Assembly (NCBI GenBank): GCA_964472305.1 | Contig: CAYYJR010000003.1 | Coordinates: 1-64,000, forward strand | Source: CAYYJR01 sp964472305 | GTDB lineage: Bacteria > Armatimonadota > Hebobacteria > CAIYQO01 | DNA length: 64,000 bases | Direction: 5' to 3' | Shown here: positions 18,981-27,778 of the stretch, piece after piece | Position numbering within the stretch: the stretch's first letter is position 1 | How the letters are laid out: each line of letters opens with the position of its first letter | Position numbers and translations under genes: made by a program | Notes under the pieces: model-generated | What the model was told of the DNA's origin: nothing | Databases searched by the model: none | Seen by the model: only the letters and a program-made list of their open reading frames with translations

Positions 18981-18998
18981 TCGCAACACCGTTTTACG
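18964..18998. promoter_or_regulatory. Inverted repeat bracketing the -10 box
   Basis: CGTAAAAC (18964-18971) and GTTTTACG (18991-18998) are perfect 8-bp inverted repeats, separated by 19 bp that include the TATAAT box. A factor bound here would block the promoter; this is an inference. Confidence 0.4.
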
Positions 18999-19063
18999 TT
19001 GTTAGGTACACATAAAACTGGTTAAATTATAATGAACCGTGTAAGGCGGCATGAGGGGGACCC

Positions 19064-19885
19064 TTGCAAAATTACCTTACCTTTGTCAACGGAAGCAACC
19101 TGTTCGGGACCTTCAAGCATCTCGAAATCTTCGTTGACGACTACCAATCGCTCTATCGCTACATCTTTGAGCAGGCGGTGTCGCAGTGGCGCGCCACCTT
19201 CGCCGGACAGTCCAATCCCGCCGCACGACTGCTGCGGGTCTACTGGTATGTGGTCGACAGCATGGACGAGTGGGACCTGGGCAGCATGCGCAGCCGCCAG
19301 TATCTGCTGGAACGCTTCAACGAAGATCGCGATGTCAAAGCTCGCTGGATCGCGGAAGCGGGGAAGACGATGGCCGTGCGGGGTGATGCCTCGAAGCTGG
19401 AACAGACGGCTTTCGCCATGTGCTTTGACGATTTTCGCCAGTGGTATGATAAGAAGCAGAGTATCCTGGGGGGGATGAACCGCTTCTACCATGCCATCGA
19501 GACATCGTCGGACTTTATCGAAATCCGACGCTGCGGACGGTGGAAAGTCGATCTGATGCACCGGACCATCACCGAAAAGGGCGTTGACGTCGGATTTGCC
19601 GTCGATATGGCAGCGTTCCAGACATCGTATGACGTCGCGCTGCTCATCGCCGCCGACCCTGACGGCATCTGGGGCCTGGACTACGTGAAGTATGCCGGGA
19701 AACAGGTGATGGCGGTCGAGTTCCTGCGCGGAGCAGCGCCGGAAGGCCGGGTGAAGCCTATCACCTCGCGGCTGCGCCTGTCCGCCGATTGCGTGGTACC
19801 CATCTACGAAGCCGACTTGCTGCGTCTGGGTCTGGCGACCAAAGGCGATACCGAAGGCTTTTCGATGCGCGACTCCGAAGGGTAA
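19064..19885 (+). CDS. NYN-domain (PIN-like) putative ribonuclease
   Basis: A 273-residue protein that starts with TTG. GAGGGGG is well placed before it, no in-frame ATG is available upstream, and the family's N-terminal strand (YLTFVNGSNLFG) begins at once. The NYN core is seen as FVNGSNLFG (8-16), LRVYWYVVDS (about 58-67), a KVDLMH...GVDVGFAVDMAAF stretch (about 162-186) and DVALLIAADPD. The acidic residues of these loops would form the metal site of a PIN-like RNase. Typical family members have VDxxN at the first strand; here it is VNGSN, so one acidic position differs. The RNA target is unknown. The gene has its own strong promoter and converges on the permease gene. Confidence 0.78.
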   Translation: MQNYLTFVNGSNLFGTFKHLEIFVDDYQSLYRYIFEQAVSQWRATFAGQSNPAARLLRVYWYVVDSMDEWDLGSMRSRQYLLERFNEDRDVKARWIAEAGKTMAVRGDASKLEQTAFAMCFDDFRQWYDKKQSILGGMNRFYHAIETSSDFIEIRRCGRWKVDLMHRTITEKGVDVGFAVDMAAFQTSYDVALLIAADPDGIWGLDYVKYAGKQVMAVEFLRGAAPEGRVKPITSRLRLSADCVVPIYEADLLRLGLATKGDTEGFSMRDSEG

Positions 19886-19893
19886 CCGCGGAA

Positions 19894-19923
19894 GGGAGCA
19901 TGCGGAACCTTCCGCATGCTCCC
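19894..19923. terminator. Long perfect hairpin between convergent genes
   Basis: GGGAGCATGCGGAA (19894-19907) and TTCCGCATGCTCCC (19910-19923) are perfectly complementary over 14 bp, with two central bases. It fills the 43-bp gap between two convergent genes. No T-run follows, so it would work as a bidirectional hairpin terminator. Confidence 0.8.
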
Positions 19924-19928
19924 ACCCT

Positions 19929-21038
19929 TCATTCTTCGCGCAGCAACAACACCAGCCCGAGCAAACCGAAAAAGGCGTCGGGCGCCCAGGCGGCGAAGAT
20001 CGGTTCCAGCCGGTTTGTCTCCGCCAGCACCTGCGTCCATTGTTGCGATACCACGAAACAGAACGCCACCACTACCGACAGCAGCAATCCCACGTACCCC
20101 CCGGAACGGCCATAATGCACGGCCAGCGGAATGGCGATGAGCACCGCCACCAACGCCGACAGCGGGATCGCCAGCTTGGTGTTCAGGTAGTAGATCAATT
20201 GCTTGGGTTCCAGGCTGAGTGAAAAATTGGATCCCGTGCCGCGCATGTTGTCGTGCAGGTTTCGCAACTGTTGCAGCGTCAGTTCTTTCGGCGTGCTGGG
20301 CTGGTCGGTCAGGTATTGCAGCACATCCTGTTTCAAATTCAGCCAGCTATCCTTCCCCTCCACCTCCAGGTACGAGACCAGATCGCCTTTTGTATTGAAA
20401 GAATACATGCGCGGCGGCTCGTGGTTGCGGGGGTCGCGGCGGAAATACCACAAGCCGTCGTGATTTTCCGCCACGGGGATTGTCAGCCAGGTCGGCCCGC
20501 CGGCAGTCTGGCGAAACACCAGCACGCCGTATAATGTGCTCGTGTTGGGATCAACCTCGCGCACATACAGGAAGTTCTCGTCAACCTTGAACACCACGTC
20601 GCGCGGAATGACGGCGGTGGGCGAACCCCAGGCCAGCTTGCGACTGATAATCTCCGCCGCGTGCGCCGTTTTGGGGATAATCTTTTCCTGCAGCATAAAC
20701 AGCGCACCCGAAGCGAGCACGGCCAGGAGAATGTAGGGCGCCACCAACCGCAGCAACCGCACCCCCGTCATACGCAGGGACTGCAGTTCGCGATCGCGTT
20801 CCAGCCGGTTCAACGCCAGCGCGGTGCCCAGCATCAGCGACGCCGGCAGCGCCTGCATCATCACTTCAGGCAGCCGATACAGCAGTACCAGCAGAATGTC
20901 GTGGGACGGCGCACCGGTATACAGATATTTGAGCAGCACGTAAAGCCAGTTGCCGACCAACAGAATCAGCACCAGCACCCCGCCGACGAACGCGGGGACG
21001 AGCATCTCTTTTAACAGGTAGCGGTCAATGCGGCGCAT
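19929..21038 (-). CDS. LptF/LptG-family lipopolysaccharide export permease
   Basis: A 369-residue YjgP/YjgQ-type protein with three N-terminal membrane spans, a periplasmic beta domain (about 125-275) and three C-terminal spans. Family-like sequence is clear at the start (RRIDRYLLKEMLVPAFVGG), in LPASLMLGTALALNRLERD with ELQSLRMTGV, and in EKIIPKTAHAAE. These proteins form the inner-membrane part of the LptB2FG transporter that moves LPS to the outer membrane. ATG 21038 is chosen because the conserved RRIDRYLLKE follows directly; longer starts add a non-family leader. No lptB, lptA or second permease gene is nearby, so F versus G cannot be assigned. Confidence 0.85.
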   Translation of the reverse strand: MRRIDRYLLKEMLVPAFVGGVLVLILLVGNWLYVLLKYLYTGAPSHDILLVLLYRLPEVMMQALPASLMLGTALALNRLERDRELQSLRMTGVRLLRLVAPYILLAVLASGALFMLQEKIIPKTAHAAEIISRKLAWGSPTAVIPRDVVFKVDENFLYVREVDPNTSTLYGVLVFRQTAGGPTWLTIPVAENHDGLWYFRRDPRNHEPPRMYSFNTKGDLVSYLEVEGKDSWLNLKQDVLQYLTDQPSTPKELTLQQLRNLHDNMRGTGSNFSLSLEPKQLIYYLNTKLAIPLSALVAVLIAIPLAVHYGRSGGYVGLLLSVVVAFCFVVSQQWTQVLAETNRLEPIFAAWAPDAFFGLLGLVLLLREE

Positions 21039-21415
21039 GTGGTATGGGTGACTCTTTCCGTAGTAGTATCCCCATTCCGGCAGGGCTCTACGCTTGTGCA
21101 ACTCGCACACGACGCCTCCGGCGTCCTGGCACCAAGCGGTGTGCCCCTGGCGGTGTCGGAGTTCCCGGCATGTCTGTTCTCACACACTCGGAATGCTGCC
21201 GTGCCGACACGCACTGGGCTGCACCACTGGTATTACTACTTCCACGTCATGGAGCATACTCCTGTCATCTCCGTGCCACGAGCCGAAAATAACCTGCCGC
21301 TCGTGCTTCCATCGTCCGGCGCGTACTCGACGGCCACGCCGGAGCCTGTCGGAACAAAAGGATACGCATCGCGCCTGCCGAATTCTGGAGAATATCACCC
21401 CACGGGAGCACAGCA
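21039..21415. other. 377-bp divergent intergenic region
   Basis: It must hold the promoters of the permease and helicase genes, but no consensus element stands out. A small hairpin GACGCC/GGCGTC is seen near 21109-21123. No gene is supported. Confidence 0.4.
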
Positions 21416-24400
21416 ATGGATACCTCGACCACACCGGTGGCACAGCACTCCGCGCCGTCATGCCAGGCGGCGGTGGAGCAGGCGCGCGCGGGGTGGATAC
21501 GCCGTCTGTATGACCTGTCGCGGCGCAACAATCTGCTTTACTTTCGCGACCTCACCCGTGGCACGCTGGAGCTGTCGGAATCCGACGCAAACGCGCTGGA
21601 CAGTCTGCTGGCGGGCGAGAGCGTGCCGTTGAGCCGGCTGGTCGCCGGCGAGGCGCTGGCGAGCGCGGCGGCCGGCGTGCAGGAAATTCGCCGGCGCGCA
21701 CAGGCGAACATGGAAGAGCGCGGGTTGAGCACGCTGTTTCTCGCACTCGGCATGGCGACGTGGACACCGGTGGACGACGGTCGCCCACCCGCGGCGGCGG
21801 TACTGTTGCTGCCGGTGGCGGTGGAGCGCAAAGGACGCGAGGGACAGCACGTCGCGCTGCGGCGCACCGGCGAGGCGCAGGTGAACCTGGTACTGCTGCA
21901 TGTGCTGGAGATGGAATTCGGCTGCACGGTCACCTCGGAACAGTTGCTGGCGGAGGCGGACGGCGATGACGACATACTCGACCCGCCCATCGTGAATGCG
22001 CGATTGACCGCGGCCGCGGCAGGCGTGCCCGGCTTCGCGGTGACGCCGCGCGCGGTGCTGGGCAACTTCGCGTTCCAGAAGATGGCGATGGTGAAGGACC
22101 TGCGCGAACGCGGAACCGAAATGGCCGCCCACGCGTTGATCGCCGCTGTCGCCGGCGACGCAGCCGCACGCGAGACGATCCGCACCGCCCGCCATGACAT
22201 CGATCCCGCGACGCTCGATTCTCAATCGCCCGACGACGAATTTCTCGTATTCGATGCCGATTCCAGCCAGCAGCGCGTGATCGCGGCGGTGCTGGCCGGA
22301 CAAAGCGGCGTTATCCAGGGTCCACCCGGCACCGGCAAAAGCCAGACCATCGCCAACCTGCTCGCCACACTGGTCGCCCACGGCAAGCGCGTGCTGTTCG
22401 TGGCGGAAAAGCGCGCAGCACTGGAAGTGGTGCTCAACCGGCTTGAGCGCGCCGGATTGGGACGGCTGTCGCTGGACCTGCATGGGGCGGATGTCTCGCG
22501 ACAGCAGGTGATGGGTCGGCTGGCGGAAAGCCTGGCGCTGGTGCGCGATGCGGCACCGGTGGAGTGCGTCGAGTTGCACCAGCGCTTCGTCGACCGCCGG
22601 CAGCGATTGCGCGAGCATGCCGACCGCATGAACGCACCCCGCGCGCCATCCGGCTTGAGCGTGTTTCAACTGCTGGGGCAACTGCTGCGCCTGCCCGCGG
22701 AAGCGCGTTGCGTGACACGCTGGCGCGGCGCCGCGCTAGGCGCCCTTGATGCCGGTCGCGCGGCGACGGTGCGCGATCTGCTGACCGAGGTGGGCGGTTT
22801 CGGCGACCTCTTTCTCGGCGCGGACGCCTCGCCGTGGACGCAGGCGGAACTGGTGGACGGCGCTGCCGTGCAGCTGGCGACCGATCTGGTGCGCCAATTG
22901 ACGGCGACGCGCCAGCCAGCCGTGCGCGCCGCGCTGGACGCGCTCGTGACCCGCGGGTGGCGCGCGCCGGCGACGGTGGAGGAACTGCGCGCGCTGGCGC
23001 TGCTGCTGGCGCAGACAACGCAGACGCTGGCGGTCTACACCGATGCGTTGTTCACCCAGGATCTCGACGCGCTGGCGACCGCCCTCGCTCCCGCCGGCAC
23101 GACGCCGTTGGCGGCAGGTTGGTCCTGGCTAAGCAACGGGGCGTATCGCCGGGCGGTGCGGCAGGCACGCGCTTGGCGGCGCGACCCTGCCGTGCGCGCC
23201 GCGTCATTACTGACCGAAATCCGTGCCGCCGCCGACCTGCGCCGGCGCTGGCACGCATGGGCGCCCGCCGCAATGCCGCAAGTCGATGACGTCACCCGGG
23301 CGGCGCAGGTCGCGCTCGAACAACTGCTGGCCGATCTCGATGCGCTGGCGCCGCTGGTGCCCGACTTGCCGTCCGCGTATGATGCGCTGGCGTCGCGGTT
23401 GGGAGCGCTGGCAGCCGACAACGTCACCCCGCACCGCATTCCGCGCCTGCGCGAAATGCAGCATACGCTTATCCGGCATGGCGTACAGCCGCTGCTCGAC
23501 GAATTGCGCGCTAACCGTCCGGAGCCTGCGTGGTGGCCGCAACACTTTCACTACGCCTGGCTCGCGTCATGCCTTGACCAGGCGCGCGCGGAGGATTCCG
23601 CGCTGGGCGGCTTCAACGGCACGACCCACGCACAGTTTGTGGAGGAATTCTGCCAACTCGACCGCAAACGACTGCAGGTGGCGGCCGCGCGGGTGCGCCG
23701 CGCGCACGGCGAGCACGCGATCGCGGTGATGAATCAGTTTCCCGAACAGGAGGCGCTGGTGCGACGCGAGGCGGAGAAACGCACGCGCCACCTGCCGCTG
23801 CGCGCGTTGCTGGCGCAGGCGCCCGACGTGCTCACCGCTCTCTGCCCATGCTGGATGGCCAGCCCGCTGTCAGTCAGCCAGTTGCTCGATGCCGACCGCC
23901 GTTATTTCGACGTGGTCATCTTCGACGAAGCCAGCCAGGTGCTGCCGGAGGACGCCATGCCCGCGCTGCTGCGCGCGTCGCAGGCGGTGGTGGCCGGCGA
24001 CAAGCACCAGTTGCCCCCCACCACCTTCTTCACCATCGGTGACGATGCCGAGGATGACGAGACGCCAGCCGCCACCGAAGGTTTCGAGAGTTTGCTCGAC
24101 CTGCTGTCGGCCTTTCTGGCGCCGTGGCCGTTGGAGTGGCATTACCGCAGCCTGGACGAGGCGCTTATCGCCTTCTCGAATGTCCATATTTACGACAGCC
24201 GACTGGTCACCTTCCCCGGCGTGGGCAAGTCGGTCGCCATCACGCACGCGCTGGTGCCGCAGGCGGAGGACGACGGCGACAGCTCGACGGCGGAGGTGCG
24301 GCGCGTGGTGGAGCTGGTGCTGGAACACGCGCAAACGCGCCCGCACGAGACGCTGGGGGTAATCGCGCTGGGCATCAAGCACGCGCAGCGCATTGAAAGC

Positions 24401-25417
24401 GCACTCGACACGGCGCTGCTGGAGCATCCCGAATTGGATGCATTCTTTGACGAGACACTGATCGAACGCTTCTTCGTCAAGAACCTGGAGCGCGTACAAG
24501 GTGATGAACGCGATGCCATTCTACTCTCCGTCGGCTATACCAAGGATCGCTCCGGCAAACTGCCCTACCGCTTCGGCCCATTGCTCACGGCGGGCGGCGA
24601 ACGGCGGTTGAACGTCGCGGTTACCCGCGCGCGGCGCCGGATGACGCTGATCTCGTCATTTACGCATCACGACATGGACCCCAACCGTTCTGCCGCGCGC
24701 GGAGTTGAGCTGTTGCGCCAGTATTTGGAATATGCGGCGTGCAACGGACGCAATCTGTGTGACGCGCGCCAGGCGGGTGCACCCTCGCCCGATCCCTTCA
24801 GCGCCGATGTGCTGGCCGCGCTCACCGCGCACGACCTGCCGCTGCTGCCGGAATGGGGCGCCTCACGCTTCCGGTTGCAATTCGTCGCGCAGCACCCGCG
24901 CAAAGCCGGACGGCTGGTACTGGCGCTGGAGGATGACGGTGACGCGTACGCGCTGGTGCCGACGGTGCGCGATCGCGATCGCCTGCGCCGCCAGCAGTTG
25001 CAGGCGCTGGGATGGACGTTTCACCGCATCTGGGCTATCGATTGGTTCACGCGGCGCGACGACGAGCTGGCGCGGGTTACCGCCGCGTACGACGCCGCGG
25101 TGGCGTGTGCTGACGCTGACGACGTCGATGATGACAAACCGTCCGCCGCCGTCGCCGACACCGCGATGCCCAGCGCCCCCACGCGCATCCGCGCTGCCTG
25201 CCCGCGCTTCACCAAACACGAAAGCAGCGCCGACTACACGCTTCGCGAACTGGTGCCGCTGGTGGACTGGGTGAACTCTGACGGCCGCCTGCGCACCGAC
25301 GAGGAAATCATCGACGAAATGGTCGATCTACTCGGTTTCACCCGCCGCGGCCCGCGCATCGAAGCCATCCTGCACGAGGCAATCAACAACTGGCAGCGGA
25401 TACGGAAGATGCTGTGA
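21416..25417 (+). CDS. DUF4011-type SF1 helicase with C-terminal Vsr-like domain
   Basis: A 1333-residue protein. The N-terminal region (about 20-180, WIRRLYDLSRRNNLLYFRDL) matches DUF4011. A UPF1-like SF1 motor follows: Walker A GPPGTGKS (302-309), Walker B DEAS (837-840), motif III GDKHQLPP (about 861-868) and LNVAVTRARR (about 1065). A long insertion lies between motifs I and II. Residues about 1168-1215 align with the Vsr-like domain fused to such helicases (PTVRDRDRLRRQQLQALGW, then RIWAIDWF). The usual ECDGxxYH reads EDDGDAYA here, so the His is absent. The end resembles DUF3320. Family members are often linked to phage defence or DNA processing. No partner genes of a known defence system are adjacent. 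Confidence 0.88.
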   Translation: MDTSTTPVAQHSAPSCQAAVEQARAGWIRRLYDLSRRNNLLYFRDLTRGTLELSESDANALDSLLAGESVPLSRLVAGEALASAAAGVQEIRRRAQANMEERGLSTLFLALGMATWTPVDDGRPPAAAVLLLPVAVERKGREGQHVALRRTGEAQVNLVLLHVLEMEFGCTVTSEQLLAEADGDDDILDPPIVNARLTAAAAGVPGFAVTPRAVLGNFAFQKMAMVKDLRERGTEMAAHALIAAVAGDAAARETIRTARHDIDPATLDSQSPDDEFLVFDADSSQQRVIAAVLAGQSGVIQGPPGTGKSQTIANLLATLVAHGKRVLFVAEKRAALEVVLNRLERAGLGRLSLDLHGADVSRQQVMGRLAESLALVRDAAPVECVELHQRFVDRRQRLREHADRMNAPRAPSGLSVFQLLGQLLRLPAEARCVTRWRGAALGALDAGRAATVRDLLTEVGGFGDLFLGADASPWTQAELVDGAAVQLATDLVRQLTATRQPAVRAALDALVTRGWRAPATVEELRALALLLAQTTQTLAVYTDALFTQDLDALATALAPAGTTPLAAGWSWLSNGAYRRAVRQARAWRRDPAVRAASLLTEIRAAADLRRRWHAWAPAAMPQVDDVTRAAQVALEQLLADLDALAPLVPDLPSAYDALASRLGALAADNVTPHRIPRLREMQHTLIRHGVQPLLDELRANRPEPAWWPQHFHYAWLASCLDQARAEDSALGGFNGTTHAQFVEEFCQLDRKRLQVAAARVRRAHGEHAIAVMNQFPEQEALVRREAEKRTRHLPLRALLAQAPDVLTALCPCWMASPLSVSQLLDADRRYFDVVIFDEASQVLPEDAMPALLRASQAVVAGDKHQLPPTTFFTIGDDAEDDETPAATEGFESLLDLLSAFLAPWPLEWHYRSLDEALIAFSNVHIYDSRLVTFPGVGKSVAITHALVPQAEDDGDSSTAEVRRVVELVLEHAQTRPHETLGVIALGIKHAQRIESALDTALLEHPELDAFFDETLIERFFVKNLERVQGDERDAILLSVGYTKDRSGKLPYRFGPLLTAGGERRLNVAVTRARRRMTLISSFTHHDMDPNRSAARGVELLRQYLEYAACNGRNLCDARQAGAPSPDPFSADVLAALTAHDLPLLPEWGASRFRLQFVAQHPRKAGRLVLALEDDGDAYALVPTVRDRDRLRRQQLQALGWTFHRIWAIDWFTRRDDELARVTAAYDAAVACADADDVDDDKPSAAVADTAMPSAPTRIRAACPRFTKHESSADYTLRELVPLVDWVNSDGRLRTDEEIIDEMVDLLGFTRRGPRIEAILHEAINNWQRIRKML

Positions 25418-25609
25418 CGAGTGGAAAGCCGCTGGCCTGAGTTGACTTACGTCCGCGGCGAGATTGGGAAGCCGGCAGGATGCCTGCGGTCCACAGTGTT
25501 ATTGTCGCGACATCAGCACACCTGTCCCCATCACCTATCACAGTGCGAAGCGCCGGGGGCATACCGGCGCACTGCCGGGTGAACATATCACCTGAGGGGG
25601 GGTGATGTC
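25418..25609. other. Spacer before the small membrane-peptide gene
   Basis: About 190 bp without a supported gene. CGCGACATCAGC-like and CACAGTG-like short repeats are present but nothing forms a clear promoter or terminator. Confidence 0.35.
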
Positions 25610-25759
25610 ATGCTGTGGACACTTGCAACAATATTGATTGTCCTGTGGTTGCTGGGGTTCCTGCTGCGCGTCGGTGGATCACTCATCCATATTCTGCTGG
25701 TCGCGGCCCTGGTATTGTTCGCCATACAACTGCTGACCGGACGCCGAGTGGTGACGTGA
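25610..25759 (+). CDS. Lmo0937-family small membrane protein (49 aa)
   Basis: A 49-residue product starting MLWTLATILIVLWLLGFLLR and ending LLTGRRVVT. It matches the widespread Lmo0937/DUF5670 pattern: MLWTIAVILIILWLLG-like first span, GxxIHILLVxA second span (GSLIHILLVAALVLFAIQLL here) and a final GRR. Two membrane spans are expected. GAGGGGGG precedes the ATG. Members are often stress-related, but no function is proven. It is followed by a strong hairpin, which supports a separate transcript. Because it is so short it would be missed by length cut-offs. Confidence 0.88.
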   Translation: MLWTLATILIVLWLLGFLLRVGGSLIHILLVAALVLFAIQLLTGRRVVT

Positions 25760-25791
25760 ACAGGCGCTACATGAATCGAACCAGTCCAACC

Positions 25792-25819
25792 CAACCCCTC
25801 TCCACATGGAGAGGGGTTG
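25792..25819. terminator. Hairpin terminator between convergent genes
   Basis: CAACCCCTCTCC (25792-25803) and GGAGAGGGGTTG (25808-25819) form a perfect 12-bp stem with the loop ACAT. It follows the small membrane-protein gene and faces the end of nikO. A short TTGCT follows, not a real T-run. Confidence 0.75.
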
Positions 25820-26004
25820 TTGCTATCTGCCGGCGGCACCCCGTTGGTTATATTCGTTGTGTCGTGATGGTTGGGCCGTCCAGCACATACACACCTACGG
25901 GGGTTGTAGGCCTGCCGCTGCGCCCGTGCCCGATGTTGCACCCCATAGGCCTGTATCGAAACCATCGCGAGACCGGTCAGGCGCTGGTACAATCCAAACC
26001 GCTA

Positions 26005-26847
26005 TCAAATGATGGCATCATCCGCAGTCTGTCCATGCGCATGCTCGTGCGCCACAATATGCTGGTGCGGATGACTGTGGATCAGGCTGCCGTGGCGGTG
26101 GGTGTGAGCGTGGATGAGATTCACCGCCAGCAACAGGTTGAGGTCAACGAGCACGGTCTCGGTGGGCGCGTCGGCGACCAGGCGGTGCTCCTCGCTGATC
26201 ACCAGCGCGCGGTCGGCCAGGTGCGGCAGCAGCGTAAGGTCATGAGTGGCGGTGATCAGCGTCATGCCGGCCGCGTGCAGCGCCGCCAGCATTTCCAGCA
26301 GCAACGACTGACTGCGCGGGTCCAACCCGGCGGTGGGCTCGTCGAGCAGCAGGACCGTAGGATTCACCACCAGCAGCGAGGCCAGCGCGACGCGCTTCTG
26401 CTCACCCGAGCTCAAGGTCTGCGGCGCGCGCTCGCGCAGATGGGCGATCTCCAGCAGCCCCAGCGTGTCGTCGATGCGTTGCGCAATCTCCGCGCGCGGC
26501 AGTCGCAGTTGTAACGGTGCGAAGGCCAGCTCTTCCTCCACGCTGGCACAAAAGAGCTGCGCGTCGGACGACTGAAACAGGAAGCCGACTTCCTTGCGAA
26601 AGCGCGGTCCGAACGGCGCCCGTTCCAGCGCTTCCTCGCTTAAGACGGTTCCCAGCGCGGTAATCGATCCCGCGGTGGGAAAATACAGCCCGTTCAGCAG
26701 GTGCAACAGCGTGGATTTCCCGCTGCCGTTGGCGCCCAGCAATGCCAGCCGCTCACCCGGCTGCACGCTGAATGACACATCCATCAGGCACGGTGGGCGG
26801 CCTGGATAAGCGAAAGACAGGTTGTCGATAGTGAAGAGAGTCATCAT
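26005..26847 (-). CDS. nikO: Nickel/cobalt ECF transporter ATPase (NikO/CbiO)
   Basis: A 280-residue ABC ATPase that energises metal uptake with the neighbouring NikMN and NikQ. Walker A is GANGSGKST (38-46), the Q-loop is FLFQSSDAQ, the signature is LSSGEQKR and Walker B is VLLLDEP. The C-terminal 40 residues hold a His-rich tail (HAHTHRHG, HSHPHQH, HEHAHG) with 11 His in about 30 residues, a probable metal reservoir seen in nickel/cobalt ATPases. It starts 1 bp after nikQ ends. Nickel rather than cobalt is favoured by the upstream nikR gene. Confidence 0.92.
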   Translation of the reverse strand: MMTLFTIDNLSFAYPGRPPCLMDVSFSVQPGERLALLGANGSGKSTLLHLLNGLYFPTAGSITALGTVLSEEALERAPFGPRFRKEVGFLFQSSDAQLFCASVEEELAFAPLQLRLPRAEIAQRIDDTLGLLEIAHLRERAPQTLSSGEQKRVALASLLVVNPTVLLLDEPTAGLDPRSQSLLLEMLAALHAAGMTLITATHDLTLLPHLADRALVISEEHRLVADAPTETVLVDLNLLLAVNLIHAHTHRHGSLIHSHPHQHIVAHEHAHGQTADDAII

Positions 26848-26848
26848 G

Positions 26849-27778
26849 TTAACCCGTTTGAATCAAAAGCACCGCAAACAGGATGGCGCCGGCCAGAAAC
26901 GCCCAATCCCGCCGCCGCCAGCGCGGTTCGTCCAGCCGGTGCGCCTCGCCGGTGTAGCCGCGCGAAAGCATGGCCAGATAGATGGCGTTGCCCAGCGACT
27001 GCGTGCGGCGATAGAGCGCGCCCATGCCCGCCGCCACCCACGCCTGCTCACGACGCAGCGAACCAGCGGCGATGGAGCGGCTGAGTTTGGCGGCGTGAAC
27101 CTCCTCAGCGGCGCGCGCAAGCACGCCCAGGTAGCGTTCCATCATCGACAGCAGCATGACAAACAACTGCGGCACGCCCAGCACACGCAGGCCGTGAAAC
27201 AGCCGCGCCGGACGCGTGGTGACGGCCAGCAACAGTGCCAGCGAGACGCACACCACGCTGCGCAGCACGAAACGCCCCGCCAGTAGCAATCCGGCGTCCG
27301 TCACCGCCAGCGTAGACGGCAGCGACCACGGGCCAAGACGCCCACTTGTGTGCCCCAGCACCCACACCGGCGCGCCGGGGGTGATCAGGTTCAGGGTGGC
27401 GGGAAGGATGATCGCCGCGGTAAACAGCGGCGCCGCCAGCCACATGCCGGCGAAGCGCCGTGCGGGCACCCGCGACAGGATGGCCAGCAGCACGCACGCG
27501 CCATAGGCCAGCGCCAGCGTCTCCAGACGGTGCACCAGCGTGACGACCACCAGCAGACCGAGTAATCCCAGCGTTTTCGCGCGCGGATCGATGCCTTGCA
27601 GCAATCCGTGGCGACCCGCGACGGCGTCGTCGGCCAGCAGCGTCGCCAGTAACCGTGCCAGACCATTCAGCGTACGGCGCGTGACACCGCGTCCGGTGGC
27701 TCTTGCCGTGGGCAGCGGCGACTGTGCCCACGTGTCAGGCGCCGCGCGCGGACACATCCACTCCGGCAGCGTGGTCAT
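26849..27778 (-). CDS. nikQ: Nickel/cobalt ECF transporter transmembrane protein (NikQ/CbiQ)
   Basis: A 309-residue membrane T-component. The ATG at 27778 follows AAGGGGG and gives MTTLPEWMC. Several membrane spans are visible (LLGLLVVVTLVHRLETLALA, FAGMWLAAPLFTAAIILPA). The C-terminal region contains the coupling-helix type motif LSRGYTGEAHRL that contacts the ATPase, matching the family's SRGF/Y-type sequence. It overlaps nikMN by 44 bp and abuts nikO, so the three are cotranscribed. Confidence 0.9.
   Translation of the reverse strand: MTTLPEWMCPRAAPDTWAQSPLPTARATGRGVTRRTLNGLARLLATLLADDAVAGRHGLLQGIDPRAKTLGLLGLLVVVTLVHRLETLALAYGACVLLAILSRVPARRFAGMWLAAPLFTAAIILPATLNLITPGAPVWVLGHTSGRLGPWSLPSTLAVTDAGLLLAGRFVLRSVVCVSLALLLAVTTRPARLFHGLRVLGVPQLFVMLLSMMERYLGVLARAAEEVHAAKLSRSIAAGSLRREQAWVAAGMGALYRRTQSLGNAIYLAMLSRGYTGEAHRLDEPRWRRRDWAFLAGAILFAVLLIQTG

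Larger units (their letters stand above)
18614..19063. other. 450-bp divergent intergenic region
   Basis: It holds the esterase promoter with its palindrome at one end and the NYN-gene promoter at the other. Between about 18700 and 18890 nothing with coding character or recognisable RNA structure is seen. The last 170 bp are clearly AT-rich, in line with a promoter region. Confidence 0.6.

Noticed and set aside
21458..22681. Long open frame on the minus strand inside the helicase gene
   Set aside because: It lies antisense to a well-supported helicase with intact motifs. High G+C bias explains open antisense frames; the translation has no family features.
21416..25417. Helicase as part of a BREX, DISARM or restriction-modification locus
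   Set aside because: The neighbours are a transport permease and a small membrane peptide. No methylase, PglX, PglZ or DrmA/B-like gene is in reach.
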